Source of the DNA: Bacillota bacterium
GTDB taxonomy: Bacteria; Bacillota; Clostridia; Christensenellales; UBA1242
NCBI GenBank assembly: GCA_009787915.1
Contig: WQSK01000003.1
Coordinates: 20,274 to 40,935 of the forward strand
Direction of reading: 5' to 3'
Length of the DNA: 20,662 nt
Shown here piece by piece: positions 1-8,948 of this stretch (the first letter of the stretch is position 1; every line of letters begins with the position of its first letter). Made by a program: the position numbers and the translations under genes. Under the pieces are notes generated by a model that was given only the letters and a program-made list of their open reading frames with translations, had not been told where the DNA came from and ran no database searches.

Positions 1-1
1 C

Positions 2-3000
2 CCAGGTACCCCACTCCCTAATAGGCTTAGAACAATCACAGACATCGCATTCCGAAGTGGGGAACGCGATATGTTCCGCGGCAGACCAGATATGGATGCG
101 TTAACTTTCCACGGTGATATTTTTGTCCAAGACGAACGAAATATAATTATCGGCGGTGCAATTGGTTGGCAGGAGATGCTCGTAGGTCCTGAGAGTCACC
201 GTGACTTGTCCCGAATGATTACATATACGATTGTGGGGCTTGACGGCTTTGGTGCCCACACCGACATAAATGAAGGTCTGCGATTTAATGTACGCGCTGA
301 GCAGCCTGCACAACCAAAGGTTCGCGAAACATCGGATATCATCCTTGGTCATGGGATAGGCTTCTTTGAATTTAATCCTATTTGGGGTGGTGATACAGTT
401 GCTAACTACATGGCAGGAACAGTCCCGCACGGTATCATTGACCCATTATTCCCATACACGGCTGGGGCAATGGTTGTTCACCGCGTGAACCCAGACAGTA
501 CAGTAACAGATATCCGATTGGGTTCTGAACCAGGTGCACCTTATGGTCATGTGGCTAACCCGCCACCAACTGCACCTGGTGCTTTCGCTCTTTGGGGTGC
601 ACTAAGTGCTCACCCTTATGGGCAGCCGTACAACCAAGCAAGGTTTACCGAGGCATTTCGCACAGTGCATATGCCGCCTGCTGTACTTGGTTGGGGTTGG
701 GTTCCTGCGGTAGAGCGCCCAACGCATATCCACTTTTTGTTCCGCGATTTTGAAAACAGATACTATCAAAATGTTGGCACAGCCGACGCCCCAATCTGGG
801 AGTTAATTCCTACGCCACCACCTGGTCCACTTGCACCAGATGTTATAAGGGTTCAGGGGATTACAGATATTCGTGACTTTAACACACGCAACAATAGGGG
901 TGGATTGAACTTTGTTGTTCCTGCCGTAGAAAATGCCCAGATGTTCCTGCATGATTACATCGAAGGCGTTGCCGAAAACATCAGGAACGCCACACACGGT
1001 GGTGCAAACGCAGGTTTAATTCCGCAATTCCCATTGCCAAGGTTTGCCCCAGGCCGCTTTATTGGTTATGTCAATTCCAGAGATTCGTACAGGGTCAACC
1101 CCGCAGGTGACATGGTCGTTACCGAAGGTACGCCATTTATGCCAAGCGGTCTTTTGTATCACACCGCAGGGCGTTTGCGCGGAGGTGCAGCCCCTGTTGC
1201 AAACAGATATTTCTTGAAAGACATCTTCCAAGAAAACATAGCAATCACAGACGGTAACAATCGAATCACCCACGTTGAACCAGTTGGGTCAAGCAACCGA
1301 ATCACTTTTGAAATCCGCAATGGATGGTCTAATACTCCTGGCGTGTCTGGTAATAATGTGGCCTCAATCGGTACCGCAATTCACCGTGACACAGGGCGCA
1401 GGGAACACTTTATTGAAGTTCGTGGCACGGGGAGTTTTGAACTTGTCGCCCGTTCGACTCGTACTGTTTCTGTTGACGACACTGCGGTTGGATTTGTGCG
1501 CTTTGACGTTGCACAAGGCGTCACCGAACAATCTGTTGTTACAGGCCAAGACGGTGGGGCGTTCGTCTCTCTTTTTGCCGATGCCGAGCCACCATCGGTT
1601 ACACACTTTGCTGTACGAAGAAATGTAATTATGCGTGTTAGCGGTATCGTAAATAACAGAGATTGGAATATCCGCGAAACACGAAAAATCCACACTTGCC
1701 CTGGGGCGGCAGGTTCCGTTTGCGGCGCGCATTGTTTTTATAGACGATTTGTAAACCCAGTAACTGGATTGCCTCAATATCATCGCAGTATAAATCGTGG
1801 CAGCGGCGCGGTCCCTCAATCGTTCATCAGTGCCCGCATCGACAATTACGGCAACCAACTTGCCGAGTCACCAACACACGTGACGTATACGTTTACACCC
1901 TATATTACGCGAACAACAAATGGAAACACCAGCGACCCGAATGGCTCTGGTATAGTACACATAGACAGGTGGGTAAATGTCACTATGCCTCAAAATATAA
2001 CACCTGGTTCAAATATCCCAATCATTATCACAGAGGGAAGGCATTGGTGTGAAGTCAGTGAAATGTATGCGCCTCTGCAAGTAACAAATTTGACGTATAC
2101 GTACGAGGTAAAACCGCTCCAGCGTATTATCGATGCGTTCTTTGCAACGGGTTTGTCCGACTTAACCCTTGACCAAAACAGAATCGAAATAGACGGTGCA
2201 TCTTCTGCCGTGTTCACGGGGACATTCCTTATTGACCAAGCGATTGATATCGCGCGCGCAGGGCAATTGCTTTCAGTTAATTTCGAGCCAACAAGTGAAA
2301 CAGACATATTTACGTCTGTTATAAACTATCCTTCAATTTTTGGAGGAAACCTCTATGGTGGTTCAAACACAATATTTAGAAGTGCCCCAGTAAATGAAGG
2401 TGCGTACACGGTTTGGAGGGGTATGCTTGAACCCAATGTTCCGTTCCCAGTAAACAATGTAAACCTTCATTTTACAATGAGAATCAGAAACGCAACGCCT
2501 ATTGACGAGGATGGATTGTTTAGGTATGAATACACAATTACAATGCGTGTCGTTTCGCAGGGCTATAGGTTTATGCGTGGGGATTCCCACGAGGTTGTTC
2601 CGCCGATGCTCGAGGCTATGACTGGACAGTTGGTTGTTCGCCAACACGAAAGAGCAAGGTGGCCGCACCCCGCGGGCAGAACAATTATGTTCACGGCGCC
2701 ACCACTCGTCAGCAGAACCAATGTTGAAATCCACCCGCAAGAAATTCATTCTATTACCGCACAACATTTTTCTGAGGTCACGATGTTTAATGGGGCATCT
2801 ATCCCAGACACAACTGCACCAATTCATGGCACAATGGCAGGTGTTGATTTCAGCCGACAATTCACAAGCGCAGGTATCTTTAACAACAGACCAAATGGAT
2901 TCTTGCGATTTACCTTGCACCCAAGTTTTGCATCTATATTCACATTGGGTTACGATATTGCTGGAAACTATGGCAACGAGGTTACTGAACCGCATTTGAT

Positions 3001-6000
3001 GATGACACAATATGTCAGGCTCATAAATTTTCAATATGGTCAATTACAGGGTGTTCCTCTGGAAGTCCGCAGAGATACCGAAACACAGTTTTTCATGCCT
3101 TTAAGAGGTATGGGTTCACTGGCGACGTTTGACCGAAGCGGTATTATCGGCGGTCAAAGTGGTTTCTTGCACGAGCACAGAGATTTGCCTGATAATACCG
3201 CATTCCCATTTTCAACGTTTGATGTGTCCCTCAATATGCAGGGCCTCAATCCATTCTCGTTTGACGGAAATATTTTCTTTAGGACACAACTCACCAACCC
3301 AGACAGAGCCGAAGTAGGGCAAGAGTTCGAAATCACATGGACAACAGACACACTTATCAGCTCGCGAAACCGCGATAACCCGACTTTCCATTATACACAT
3401 CCGCTTCGACCAAGGTGGGTTCGTGACCATGTCGAGCGCGAAGAACGTACAGTAATCGTTGTTCAAGAACGAACAGGCGTGGAGTTCACTATGCCAGAGT
3501 TCAACCCATTTGGTTTGACAACAAATATTAACCTTGAACTTATTGGTAGGGGAACACAACTCAGGGGTGCGCCGCACCTTCAATATTTCGGTGATTGGGA
3601 TGAAAACGTCCTCCCAATTGCAACCGTGCGCACTTGGCTTCAACCAACAGGCGCGGGAAGAAGTCCTGGTCCTGGGGCTATACACCTGAATTGGGCACTG
3701 CGTGTTCCGCATGAAGGTTTGTCCGAAGCCGCATATTTGCAACTTGCAAATGCCGCGTTCCGCATAAGTGTTCCATACAGGGCCTATAGGTTTAACAACA
3801 TTGTGTTGGGGGATGAACTAAGTCCGTTGTTCCACTTTGTTTGGTATACGATTGACGGTATTTTCTTTGCTAGGGCAGGTGCGGGAAGAGCAGCGCCAAT
3901 TTTATCAATCGTACTTAACACGGCAACAAGGACGGCGGAAGATATTCGTATCGAGGCCCGAAAAGACAGGTTCATCAACCCTGGAACACCATTGCATACT
4001 TTCATTGATGTGCGAGTAGATGAAATGAACAGACGCCTCCGTAACGATACCGACAGGTTATTGTGGTCCGTTACAATGGGCGGCACACCAATTGGAAGGC
4101 AAGAAATCCATGCCAGCGAAATGACGGCTCAGAATGAAACAATAAGCAGAGCAACGAACTTTGAATTCCATAAAGGCAACCCGCACCAAGTTACGGTAAC
4201 TTGCACCCCTGAACTTATGCTTGCAGGTGTTCCGCGGCTTCATGTGTTGGGTGGGTTTACACGCATCACCCAAGGCCAAGGTGACGAAAGGGACAGTCAT
4301 CTTGTAGGTGCGTTTATGCCAGCGGCTGCTTTCCAATTTTCACATCAGAGTCATGTTGATATTCGCGTAGAAATCGAAATCTGTGATATGGTTTCCATTA
4401 ACTCGCTTCCTGAACTTGCTGGTATGCGTCCAGGCGGAAGATACATCCTAACGGCTGATATCGTTCTTGAAGATTGGCAACCAATACCGTTTGTTGCGGC
4501 AGAACTTGACGGCAACAACAAACGTATCTGGGTTCGCAGTTTTAACCTAAGCAACAATCCAATGAACATCGGTATTTGGACTACGATTCCTGCAAACGCA
4601 ATGCTAAGAAACCTAAATATTTTCCTTAACGAGCGCGGGCCTGCACCGTTCGGAAGAACCGAGGTCAACCTCACGGCTGCTAATACCAATTACTCGGACC
4701 TTAGGTCTGGTACTTTAAACATTGGTGTTTTGGCGGGACAAAACCTTGGTATTATAACAAACGTTGCAGTATTGCCGTCGTGGTTCTTTGTCTGCGGGCG
4801 TGAAAATTTCGAAGACCGTAATTTCCCTGTCAAAGACCATGAAGGACTCTGGGGGCATTGTTTCCATGTTCAGCCTGGTGCCGAAGCAGGCGGTTTCTTC
4901 CGTGAAATACAGGCTCGTGACGGATGGGGAGAGTTCTCTTGCAAAATTGGTGATAACGACCCCGAGGAAGTTATCGTTGACGGCCAAGTCCGCTTAATCC
5001 CAGCACGCGGCGGTGCAACAGTTGTTGGTTTTTCAGACATAACACCCGAGGGTATACACAGTCATTCTGTTGCCAACTATCTAAACAATTACGCTCGCGC
5101 AATGCAACTGTTTCAAGCAGATAGTTTTGGTACAGGTATCAGCGACAGGTTTAATCCAGAGGAAGCCCTTGGAACATTGTTTGTTTCAATCGATAACCCT
5201 GCATTGACACTTAACGTCGGCGGATTGTTCGGCGTAAACCATGCGGCAGGGGCAAGCGCAGGTATCATTACAAACAGCCGTGTTATTGCGAATATTGTTG
5301 TGGGCAACCGACTTGTGGAAGAAACCGATGACCCATCCGAGTTACCTATAAACGTGCGCCGTGTTGTTGTCGCGGGCTTTATAGGAATCAACCGCGGTAC
5401 AGTTATTGCAAGTTCATTCACAAACGGTAACGTTGAAAACCACTCTCGCTCGGCATTTGGTCAGGGGCAAACCGACCCGCTGTTGTTCGGTAACTATACC
5501 GCTGGCTTTATTGGTATCAATTCGGGAAATGCCCGCGTCAAAGCAAATAATGTAAGCGGTTTTGATTACAGGCGAATTTTCGACAGCGGCACAAACAGAC
5601 AATACGGTGTTGAAGTTGAAGCAAGATTTGATGCTAGCCACGACAGAGCATGGGGGCGTATATTCTCGGTTGCTGGCGACGTTGCAGGGTTTATTTTTGT
5701 CAACGGCGAGGGCGGCGGTTCACCTGTTATAGAGGACAACGTCATAAGCGTAAAAACAGTTGGTCGCGCTATTCGCAGTGGTTTTATGCACGATAACGTT
5801 TCGGGGCTTATCCGCAGAAACGTGGTTGATAACCACCCTGCAAACAGGCGTACCCTCGCAGGTCAGGGCTATAGCGAATTTATGTCGCCACATGGTCGAT
5901 TTGGAAACTCCTCTAACAACCACGTGACCGTTCGTACAAGACCAAACGCAGGTATCACTGCGGCTCCGACCGTTCCACCTGGCGGACAATGGTCAATCTT

Positions 6001-8932
6001 GCGCCATACTGGAGAGCCTAATATTAACGGGGGATTCCCAATTGCTGATTCTCCTGGAACAATACTCAGTGACTTTATCGATGCCCGTGTTCACGATAGG
6101 TTCTATGGATTCAGCATGAGCACAATTGCAAGTGGTATCCATGACAATCTTTGGATGATGACCGTAAACGGTCCGCGTATTGTATCGACAGAACCGCACA
6201 ACATTGCGGTAAGTATCAGGATTTACAGTGACCCTGTCAACCCAGAAGGTACACGTGTCAGGGCACCGTTCCTCAACAGGTCTTGGGAGAATTTCAGGAC
6301 GGGCGCAGGCACCACGTACAGACATTTTGTTAGGGGCGAAGACTATGCCCATGGCAGCAACCGCAACCCGTTCATCATTTCAACTGGAATTGATTTTAAC
6401 CAAGTCGCACTTAATACCCAACTTTTAAACCGTATCCATGACCAACAACTTGGTTTTGGCGAGCCAATCGATTTTGAAGGCGACACAGTCCGTACAAGTG
6501 CAGGCGGTGGTGGTGGAAGTATGCGCCTTGTGAACAACATTTCTTTGTCGCACCAAAGCCTTGGAGGCATGGAACTTTTGACTCCTCAGATTATACTTTG
6601 CGGTGGGACCGATGAAACGCCTGTATATGCGGAAACCGACCCAACACGCAGGACGACTTTTGACGGGAATTCACTTGTAATCAACGATATATCTACAAGT
6701 GCAACCAGTGCGCTCGCCGCAACCCGCGGTAACTTGCGCAGTGTCGGTTTGTTCTCGCAAATCAACAACGTTGTTATCAAAAACGTGGCTTTCGGCTTTA
6801 TAAGACACGGTGTTATTGCGAATTACTCTATAGGCGCACACACCGCGGTTTACGCTGGCGGTATCGCAGGTCGCGCTATTAACAGTAAACTGGTCGATGT
6901 TGAAGTTCTGTCATCCCCAGGCGGCGGAATTTGGTCACACGTTGTTGGCGGTAACGTCACAGGCGGCTTGATTGGCTATGCCAGAAATACAATTCTTGAT
7001 ACCGTACGTGCAAGAATCTCGTCGGCATCAATGGCGGGTCAAGGTGAAGGTATCCGCCCAGTAACAATGAATGAAACGGATACCGCTATGAATGCTTCTT
7101 TTCAGCGACAGGCATTAAACAGCATTGGCGGAGTTATCCCGTTTGGCCCAGGTATAAGTAACCGTGCAGATGGCGGCCCAAGCAATACTAATTTCCGTAA
7201 TTTCTTTAGACCAAATATTGTTTATGATGATAATGGATACTATAGCATCGGTCAGACAGGCAGACGATTTAACTTGTCGCATAATGCGCACAGTATCTCT
7301 GGCGGTCTTGTAGGTATTCTTAACAACGATTCAACGGAGGATGGTATTTTCATCCGCGATGTTCGAAACCGTGCAGACGGCTCTCTTGGTGTCTTTGGCG
7401 AGATTGTTGGCGGATTGTTCGGTGTTATCAAAGACGGAAGGGTCTATAACGCAATTGTCACAAACACTGGTACAAAGACGGCGAAATATTTCGTAGGCGG
7501 TATCGTTGGCGTGAACTTTGGTACGATTGACAACAGCGGTTTACAAGGCGAAAACACAATAAGCGGTGGCGTCAATGCGCGTGCACAATCTCCGACAATG
7601 CTCACGGGTGGGCAAACGGCATCGGATTTCCTTGTAAGGCGTCCCCATGTTGCAGGTACGCTCGCGCCCATTACTGCAGGTATGGTAGCGGGCGGTGTTG
7701 CGGGTTACAACGGCGGCGTTCTTAAAAACATGACCGTCACCGCGTCTGTCAGTAATTCGAACTTCATGATTGCAGGCGGTGTTGTAGGACGAAATACAAA
7801 CAGCGGTGAAATCACAAACGTCCGTGTTACAGGCGGAGGCGCAAATGCGGGCCTCATGGCAGGCGGATTGGTGGGTTATCAAGAAAATGATTTTGGGTTT
7901 GTAGGTGTAGGTGAGGGTTTCAACCTATGGCATCACGGAGTCCCGATGATGCAAAGCCCAGCAAATTACCCAAGTATAAATTTTCAAGCCCAGCCAGGGG
8001 GCATAGCCCAGCCAGATATGGTAGAGGTTCATCCAAACCTTACAGATGCTCAAATAAACCAAATAAGAGCCCAAACACTTAATATAAACAATACGCATCG
8101 TCCGCGAAACCATGTCATCACCGACGGTTTCATTATGCAGATACATGACGGCGTGCATGACACAGGCAGAGAAGGATTTACCAGAACAATTAGTCGGTTT
8201 AGGATGTACCAATTGAACTACTCAGCCCGAACCAATGCAAGCCGATTGGGTGTTCAGAACGCATTTGCATTTACTGTGCAAGAATGGCAAGTAAGATTTG
8301 AACGTGAGCGTGTTGTTGCAGGCGGCGGTCCTGGTGCATGGAGCATTGTTGGTACAGTTACAATTCCACTTCGCGGTCTTTCGATTAATGAACTTGTAGA
8401 CCATATACCTGCTGCTCTGCGTGATACGTTAATAGGCAATGACGCCCCAAATCGCCCGAACATGCCTGAAGGTGCAAATGTTGATGATTGGAACGCTGGT
8501 TTCGGTCTGACACGAGCATTGCGTGGCGCAGACTTAGGAAGTGCACAAGGGAATGCGCTTGGGCATAATCAAGTCACAAGTGACTTTGTTTCATTCCGAA
8601 CCCCAGCAGGCGATGGACACAACAGAGTGTCTGCAATGGGTGCGGGTCCAGGTACGATGAATACGTTGTTTTTCGACGCAAATGTCAGCGAGGATAGAGA
8701 GCCTGAAATTTTACATGGTTCATCTACTGGTCATATGATGCTGCCAAGAGGCAGGGGGCATGTTTTCCATAGTTTCGTCGATTCATCACGGGTGACCGTT
8801 GATGCCCAAGGGAACTTTACAAACAACATCAACGGTTTCTGGAATCCTTGGATTGGTAATATGGGTTTCAATATAAATGGCAGTTCAGGCAACAACCACT
8901 TGCATATGGCACTTGCGCGTGCGACGCGATAG
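2..8932 (+). CDS. Giant GLUG-repeat surface/secreted protein, 5'-truncated by window edge
   Basis: The frame is open from base 2 to the TAG at 8930-8932 (2976 codons). The residues before the first ATG (71) read on smoothly, so that ATG is internal and the true start lies upstream. The part seen is rich in Asn, Gly, Thr, Arg and aromatics and poor in Lys and Cys, with alternating hydrophobic strands typical of extracellular beta proteins. Numbered from ATG 71, residues 1 to about 1430 look like successive beta-sandwich-like segments I cannot name, including a cluster C543, C551, C555 and a later C660. From about 1440 a segment typical of GLUG proteins precedes four repeats. A second block of about eight repeats spans roughly residues 2260-2610. 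The C-terminus is unique, without an LPXTG motif or membrane segment. I infer an adhesin or other surface beta-helix protein; substrate and anchoring are unknown. The family link rests on the repeats. Confidence 0.85.
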   Translation, partial: PGTPLPNRLRTITDIAFRSGERDMFRGRPDMDALTFHGDIFVQDERNIIIGGAIGWQEMLVGPESHRDLSRMITYTIVGLDGFGAHTDINEGLRFNVRAEQPAQPKVRETSDIILGHGIGFFEFNPIWGGDTVANYMAGTVPHGIIDPLFPYTAGAMVVHRVNPDSTVTDIRLGSEPGAPYGHVANPPPTAPGAFALWGALSAHPYGQPYNQARFTEAFRTVHMPPAVLGWGWVPAVERPTHIHFLFRDFENRYYQNVGTADAPIWELIPTPPPGPLAPDVIRVQGITDIRDFNTRNNRGGLNFVVPAVENAQMFLHDYIEGVAENIRNATHGGANAGLIPQFPLPRFAPGRFIGYVNSRDSYRVNPAGDMVVTEGTPFMPSGLLYHTAGRLRGGAAPVANRYFLKDIFQENIAITDGNNRITHVEPVGSSNRITFEIRNGWSNTPGVSGNNVASIGTAIHRDTGRREHFIEVRGTGSFELVARSTRTVSVDDTAVGFVRFDVAQGVTEQSVVTGQDGGAFVSLFADAEPPSVTHFAVRRNVIMRVSGIVNNRDWNIRETRKIHTCPGAAGSVCGAHCFYRRFVNPVTGLPQYHRSINRGSGAVPQSFISARIDNYGNQLAESPTHVTYTFTPYITRTTNGNTSDPNGSGIVHIDRWVNVTMPQNITPGSNIPIIITEGRHWCEVSEMYAPLQVTNLTYTYEVKPLQRIIDAFFATGLSDLTLDQNRIEIDGASSAVFTGTFLIDQAIDIARAGQLLSVNFEPTSETDIFTSVINYPSIFGGNLYGGSNTIFRSAPVNEGAYTVWRGMLEPNVPFPVNNVNLHFTMRIRNATPIDEDGLFRYEYTITMRVVSQGYRFMRGDSHEVVPPMLEAMTGQLVVRQHERARWPHPAGRTIMFTAPPLVSRTNVEIHPQEIHSITAQHFSEVTMFNGASIPDTTAPIHGTMAGVDFSRQFTSAGIFNNRPNGFLRFTLHPSFASIFTLGYDIAGNYGNEVTEPHLMMTQYVRLINFQYGQLQGVPLEVRRDTETQFFMPLRGMGSLATFDRSGIIGGQSGFLHEHRDLPDNTAFPFSTFDVSLNMQGLNPFSFDGNIFFRTQLTNPDRAEVGQEFEITWTTDTLISSRNRDNPTFHYTHPLRPRWVRDHVEREERTVIVVQERTGVEFTMPEFNPFGLTTNINLELIGRGTQLRGAPHLQYFGDWDENVLPIATVRTWLQPTGAGRSPGPGAIHLNWALRVPHEGLSEAAYLQLANAAFRISVPYRAYRFNNIVLGDELSPLFHFVWYTIDGIFFARAGAGRAAPILSIVLNTATRTAEDIRIEARKDRFINPGTPLHTFIDVRVDEMNRRLRNDTDRLLWSVTMGGTPIGRQEIHASEMTAQNETISRATNFEFHKGNPHQVTVTCTPELMLAGVPRLHVLGGFTRITQGQGDERDSHLVGAFMPAAAFQFSHQSHVDIRVEIEICDMVSINSLPELAGMRPGGRYILTADIVLEDWQPIPFVAAELDGNNKRIWVRSFNLSNNPMNIGIWTTIPANAMLRNLNIFLNERGPAPFGRTEVNLTAANTNYSDLRSGTLNIGVLAGQNLGIITNVAVLPSWFFVCGRENFEDRNFPVKDHEGLWGHCFHVQPGAEAGGFFREIQARDGWGEFSCKIGDNDPEEVIVDGQVRLIPARGGATVVGFSDITPEGIHSHSVANYLNNYARAMQLFQADSFGTGISDRFNPEEALGTLFVSIDNPALTLNVGGLFGVNHAAGASAGIITNSRVIANIVVGNRLVEETDDPSELPINVRRVVVAGFIGINRGTVIASSFTNGNVENHSRSAFGQGQTDPLLFGNYTAGFIGINSGNARVKANNVSGFDYRRIFDSGTNRQYGVEVEARFDASHDRAWGRIFSVAGDVAGFIFVNGEGGGSPVIEDNVISVKTVGRAIRSGFMHDNVSGLIRRNVVDNHPANRRTLAGQGYSEFMSPHGRFGNSSNNHVTVRTRPNAGITAAPTVPPGGQWSILRHTGEPNINGGFPIADSPGTILSDFIDARVHDRFYGFSMSTIASGIHDNLWMMTVNGPRIVSTEPHNIAVSIRIYSDPVNPEGTRVRAPFLNRSWENFRTGAGTTYRHFVRGEDYAHGSNRNPFIISTGIDFNQVALNTQLLNRIHDQQLGFGEPIDFEGDTVRTSAGGGGGSMRLVNNISLSHQSLGGMELLTPQIILCGGTDETPVYAETDPTRRTTFDGNSLVINDISTSATSALAATRGNLRSVGLFSQINNVVIKNVAFGFIRHGVIANYSIGAHTAVYAGGIAGRAINSKLVDVEVLSSPGGGIWSHVVGGNVTGGLIGYARNTILDTVRARISSASMAGQGEGIRPVTMNETDTAMNASFQRQALNSIGGVIPFGPGISNRADGGPSNTNFRNFFRPNIVYDDNGYYSIGQTGRRFNLSHNAHSISGGLVGILNNDSTEDGIFIRDVRNRADGSLGVFGEIVGGLFGVIKDGRVYNAIVTNTGTKTAKYFVGGIVGVNFGTIDNSGLQGENTISGGVNARAQSPTMLTGGQTASDFLVRRPHVAGTLAPITAGMVAGGVAGYNGGVLKNMTVTASVSNSNFMIAGGVVGRNTNSGEITNVRVTGGGANAGLMAGGLVGYQENDFGFVGVGEGFNLWHHGVPMMQSPANYPSINFQAQPGGIAQPDMVEVHPNLTDAQINQIRAQTLNINNTHRPRNHVITDGFIMQIHDGVHDTGREGFTRTISRFRMYQLNYSARTNASRLGVQNAFAFTVQEWQVRFERERVVAGGGPGAWSIVGTVTIPLRGLSINELVDHIPAALRDTLIGNDAPNRPNMPEGANVDDWNAGFGLTRALRGADLGSAQGNALGHNQVTSDFVSFRTPAGDGHNRVSAMGAGPGTMNTLFFDANVSEDREPEILHGSSTGHMMLPRGRGHVFHSFVDSSRVTVDAQGNFTNNINGFWNPWIGNMGFNINGSSGNNHLHMALARATR
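5210..5710 (+). repeat. GLUG-type repeat block 1 (about 4 units)
   Basis: Four units with the pattern small-G-hydrophobic-hydrophobic-G-hydrophobic-N occur in the giant protein: VGGLFGVN near 5216, VAGFIGIN near 5370, TAGFIGIN near 5498 and the degenerate VAGFIFVN near 5680. Each is followed by a polar turn and a short strand such as IITNSRVIANI or VIASSFTNGNV. The preceding stretch (about 4390-4620) has the 'Y-L-adI-L-W-PI-LDG' layout common just before GLUG repeats. This fits Pfam GLUG units building a right-handed beta-helix. Confidence 0.75.
6850..7890 (+). repeat. GLUG-type repeat block 2 (about 8 units)
   Basis: Units visible in the translation are AGGIAGRA (near 6855), TGGLIGYA (6958), SGGLVGIL (7301), VGGLFGVI (7407), VGGIVGVN (7494), AGGVAGYN (7688), AGGVVGRN (7771) and AGGLVGYQ (7859). 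Spacing is uneven, with a long insertion between the second and third. The two blocks are separated by about 1.1 kb of non-repeat sequence, so they may be two separate beta-helix domains. The units at 5219 and 7409 still share a 14-base identical core, GGCGGATTGTTCGG. Confidence 0.75.
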
Positions 8933-8940
8933 TGTTAATG

Positions 8941-8946
8941 TATAAT
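8941..8946 (+). promoter_or_regulatory. Perfect TATAAT immediately before recD2
   Basis: A consensus TATAAT lies in the 16-bp gap between the giant gene and recD2, but only 2 nt separate it from the ATG at 8949, closer than at any other gene here. No good -35 is seen at 16-18 bp; TTGCGC at 8913-8918 would give a 22-bp spacer. A weaker GTTAAT at 8934-8939 would have a more usual distance. The promoter is likely but the exact -10 is uncertain. Confidence 0.4.
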
Positions 8947-8948
8947 TG

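Noticed and set aside
71..73. ATG 71 as the true start of the giant protein
   Set aside because: The frame is open to the window edge, there is no promoter or ribosome site before it, and the residues upstream continue the same kind of sequence.
2363..3043. 226-aa open frame on the minus strand
   Set aside because: Antisense shadow inside the giant gene, Cys-rich and without family features; the plus-strand frame is clearly coding.
5216..7890. CRISPR-like or tandem DNA repeat array
   Set aside because: The repetition is at protein level (GLUG units) with irregular spacing and diverged bases; no regular repeat-spacer pattern exists.
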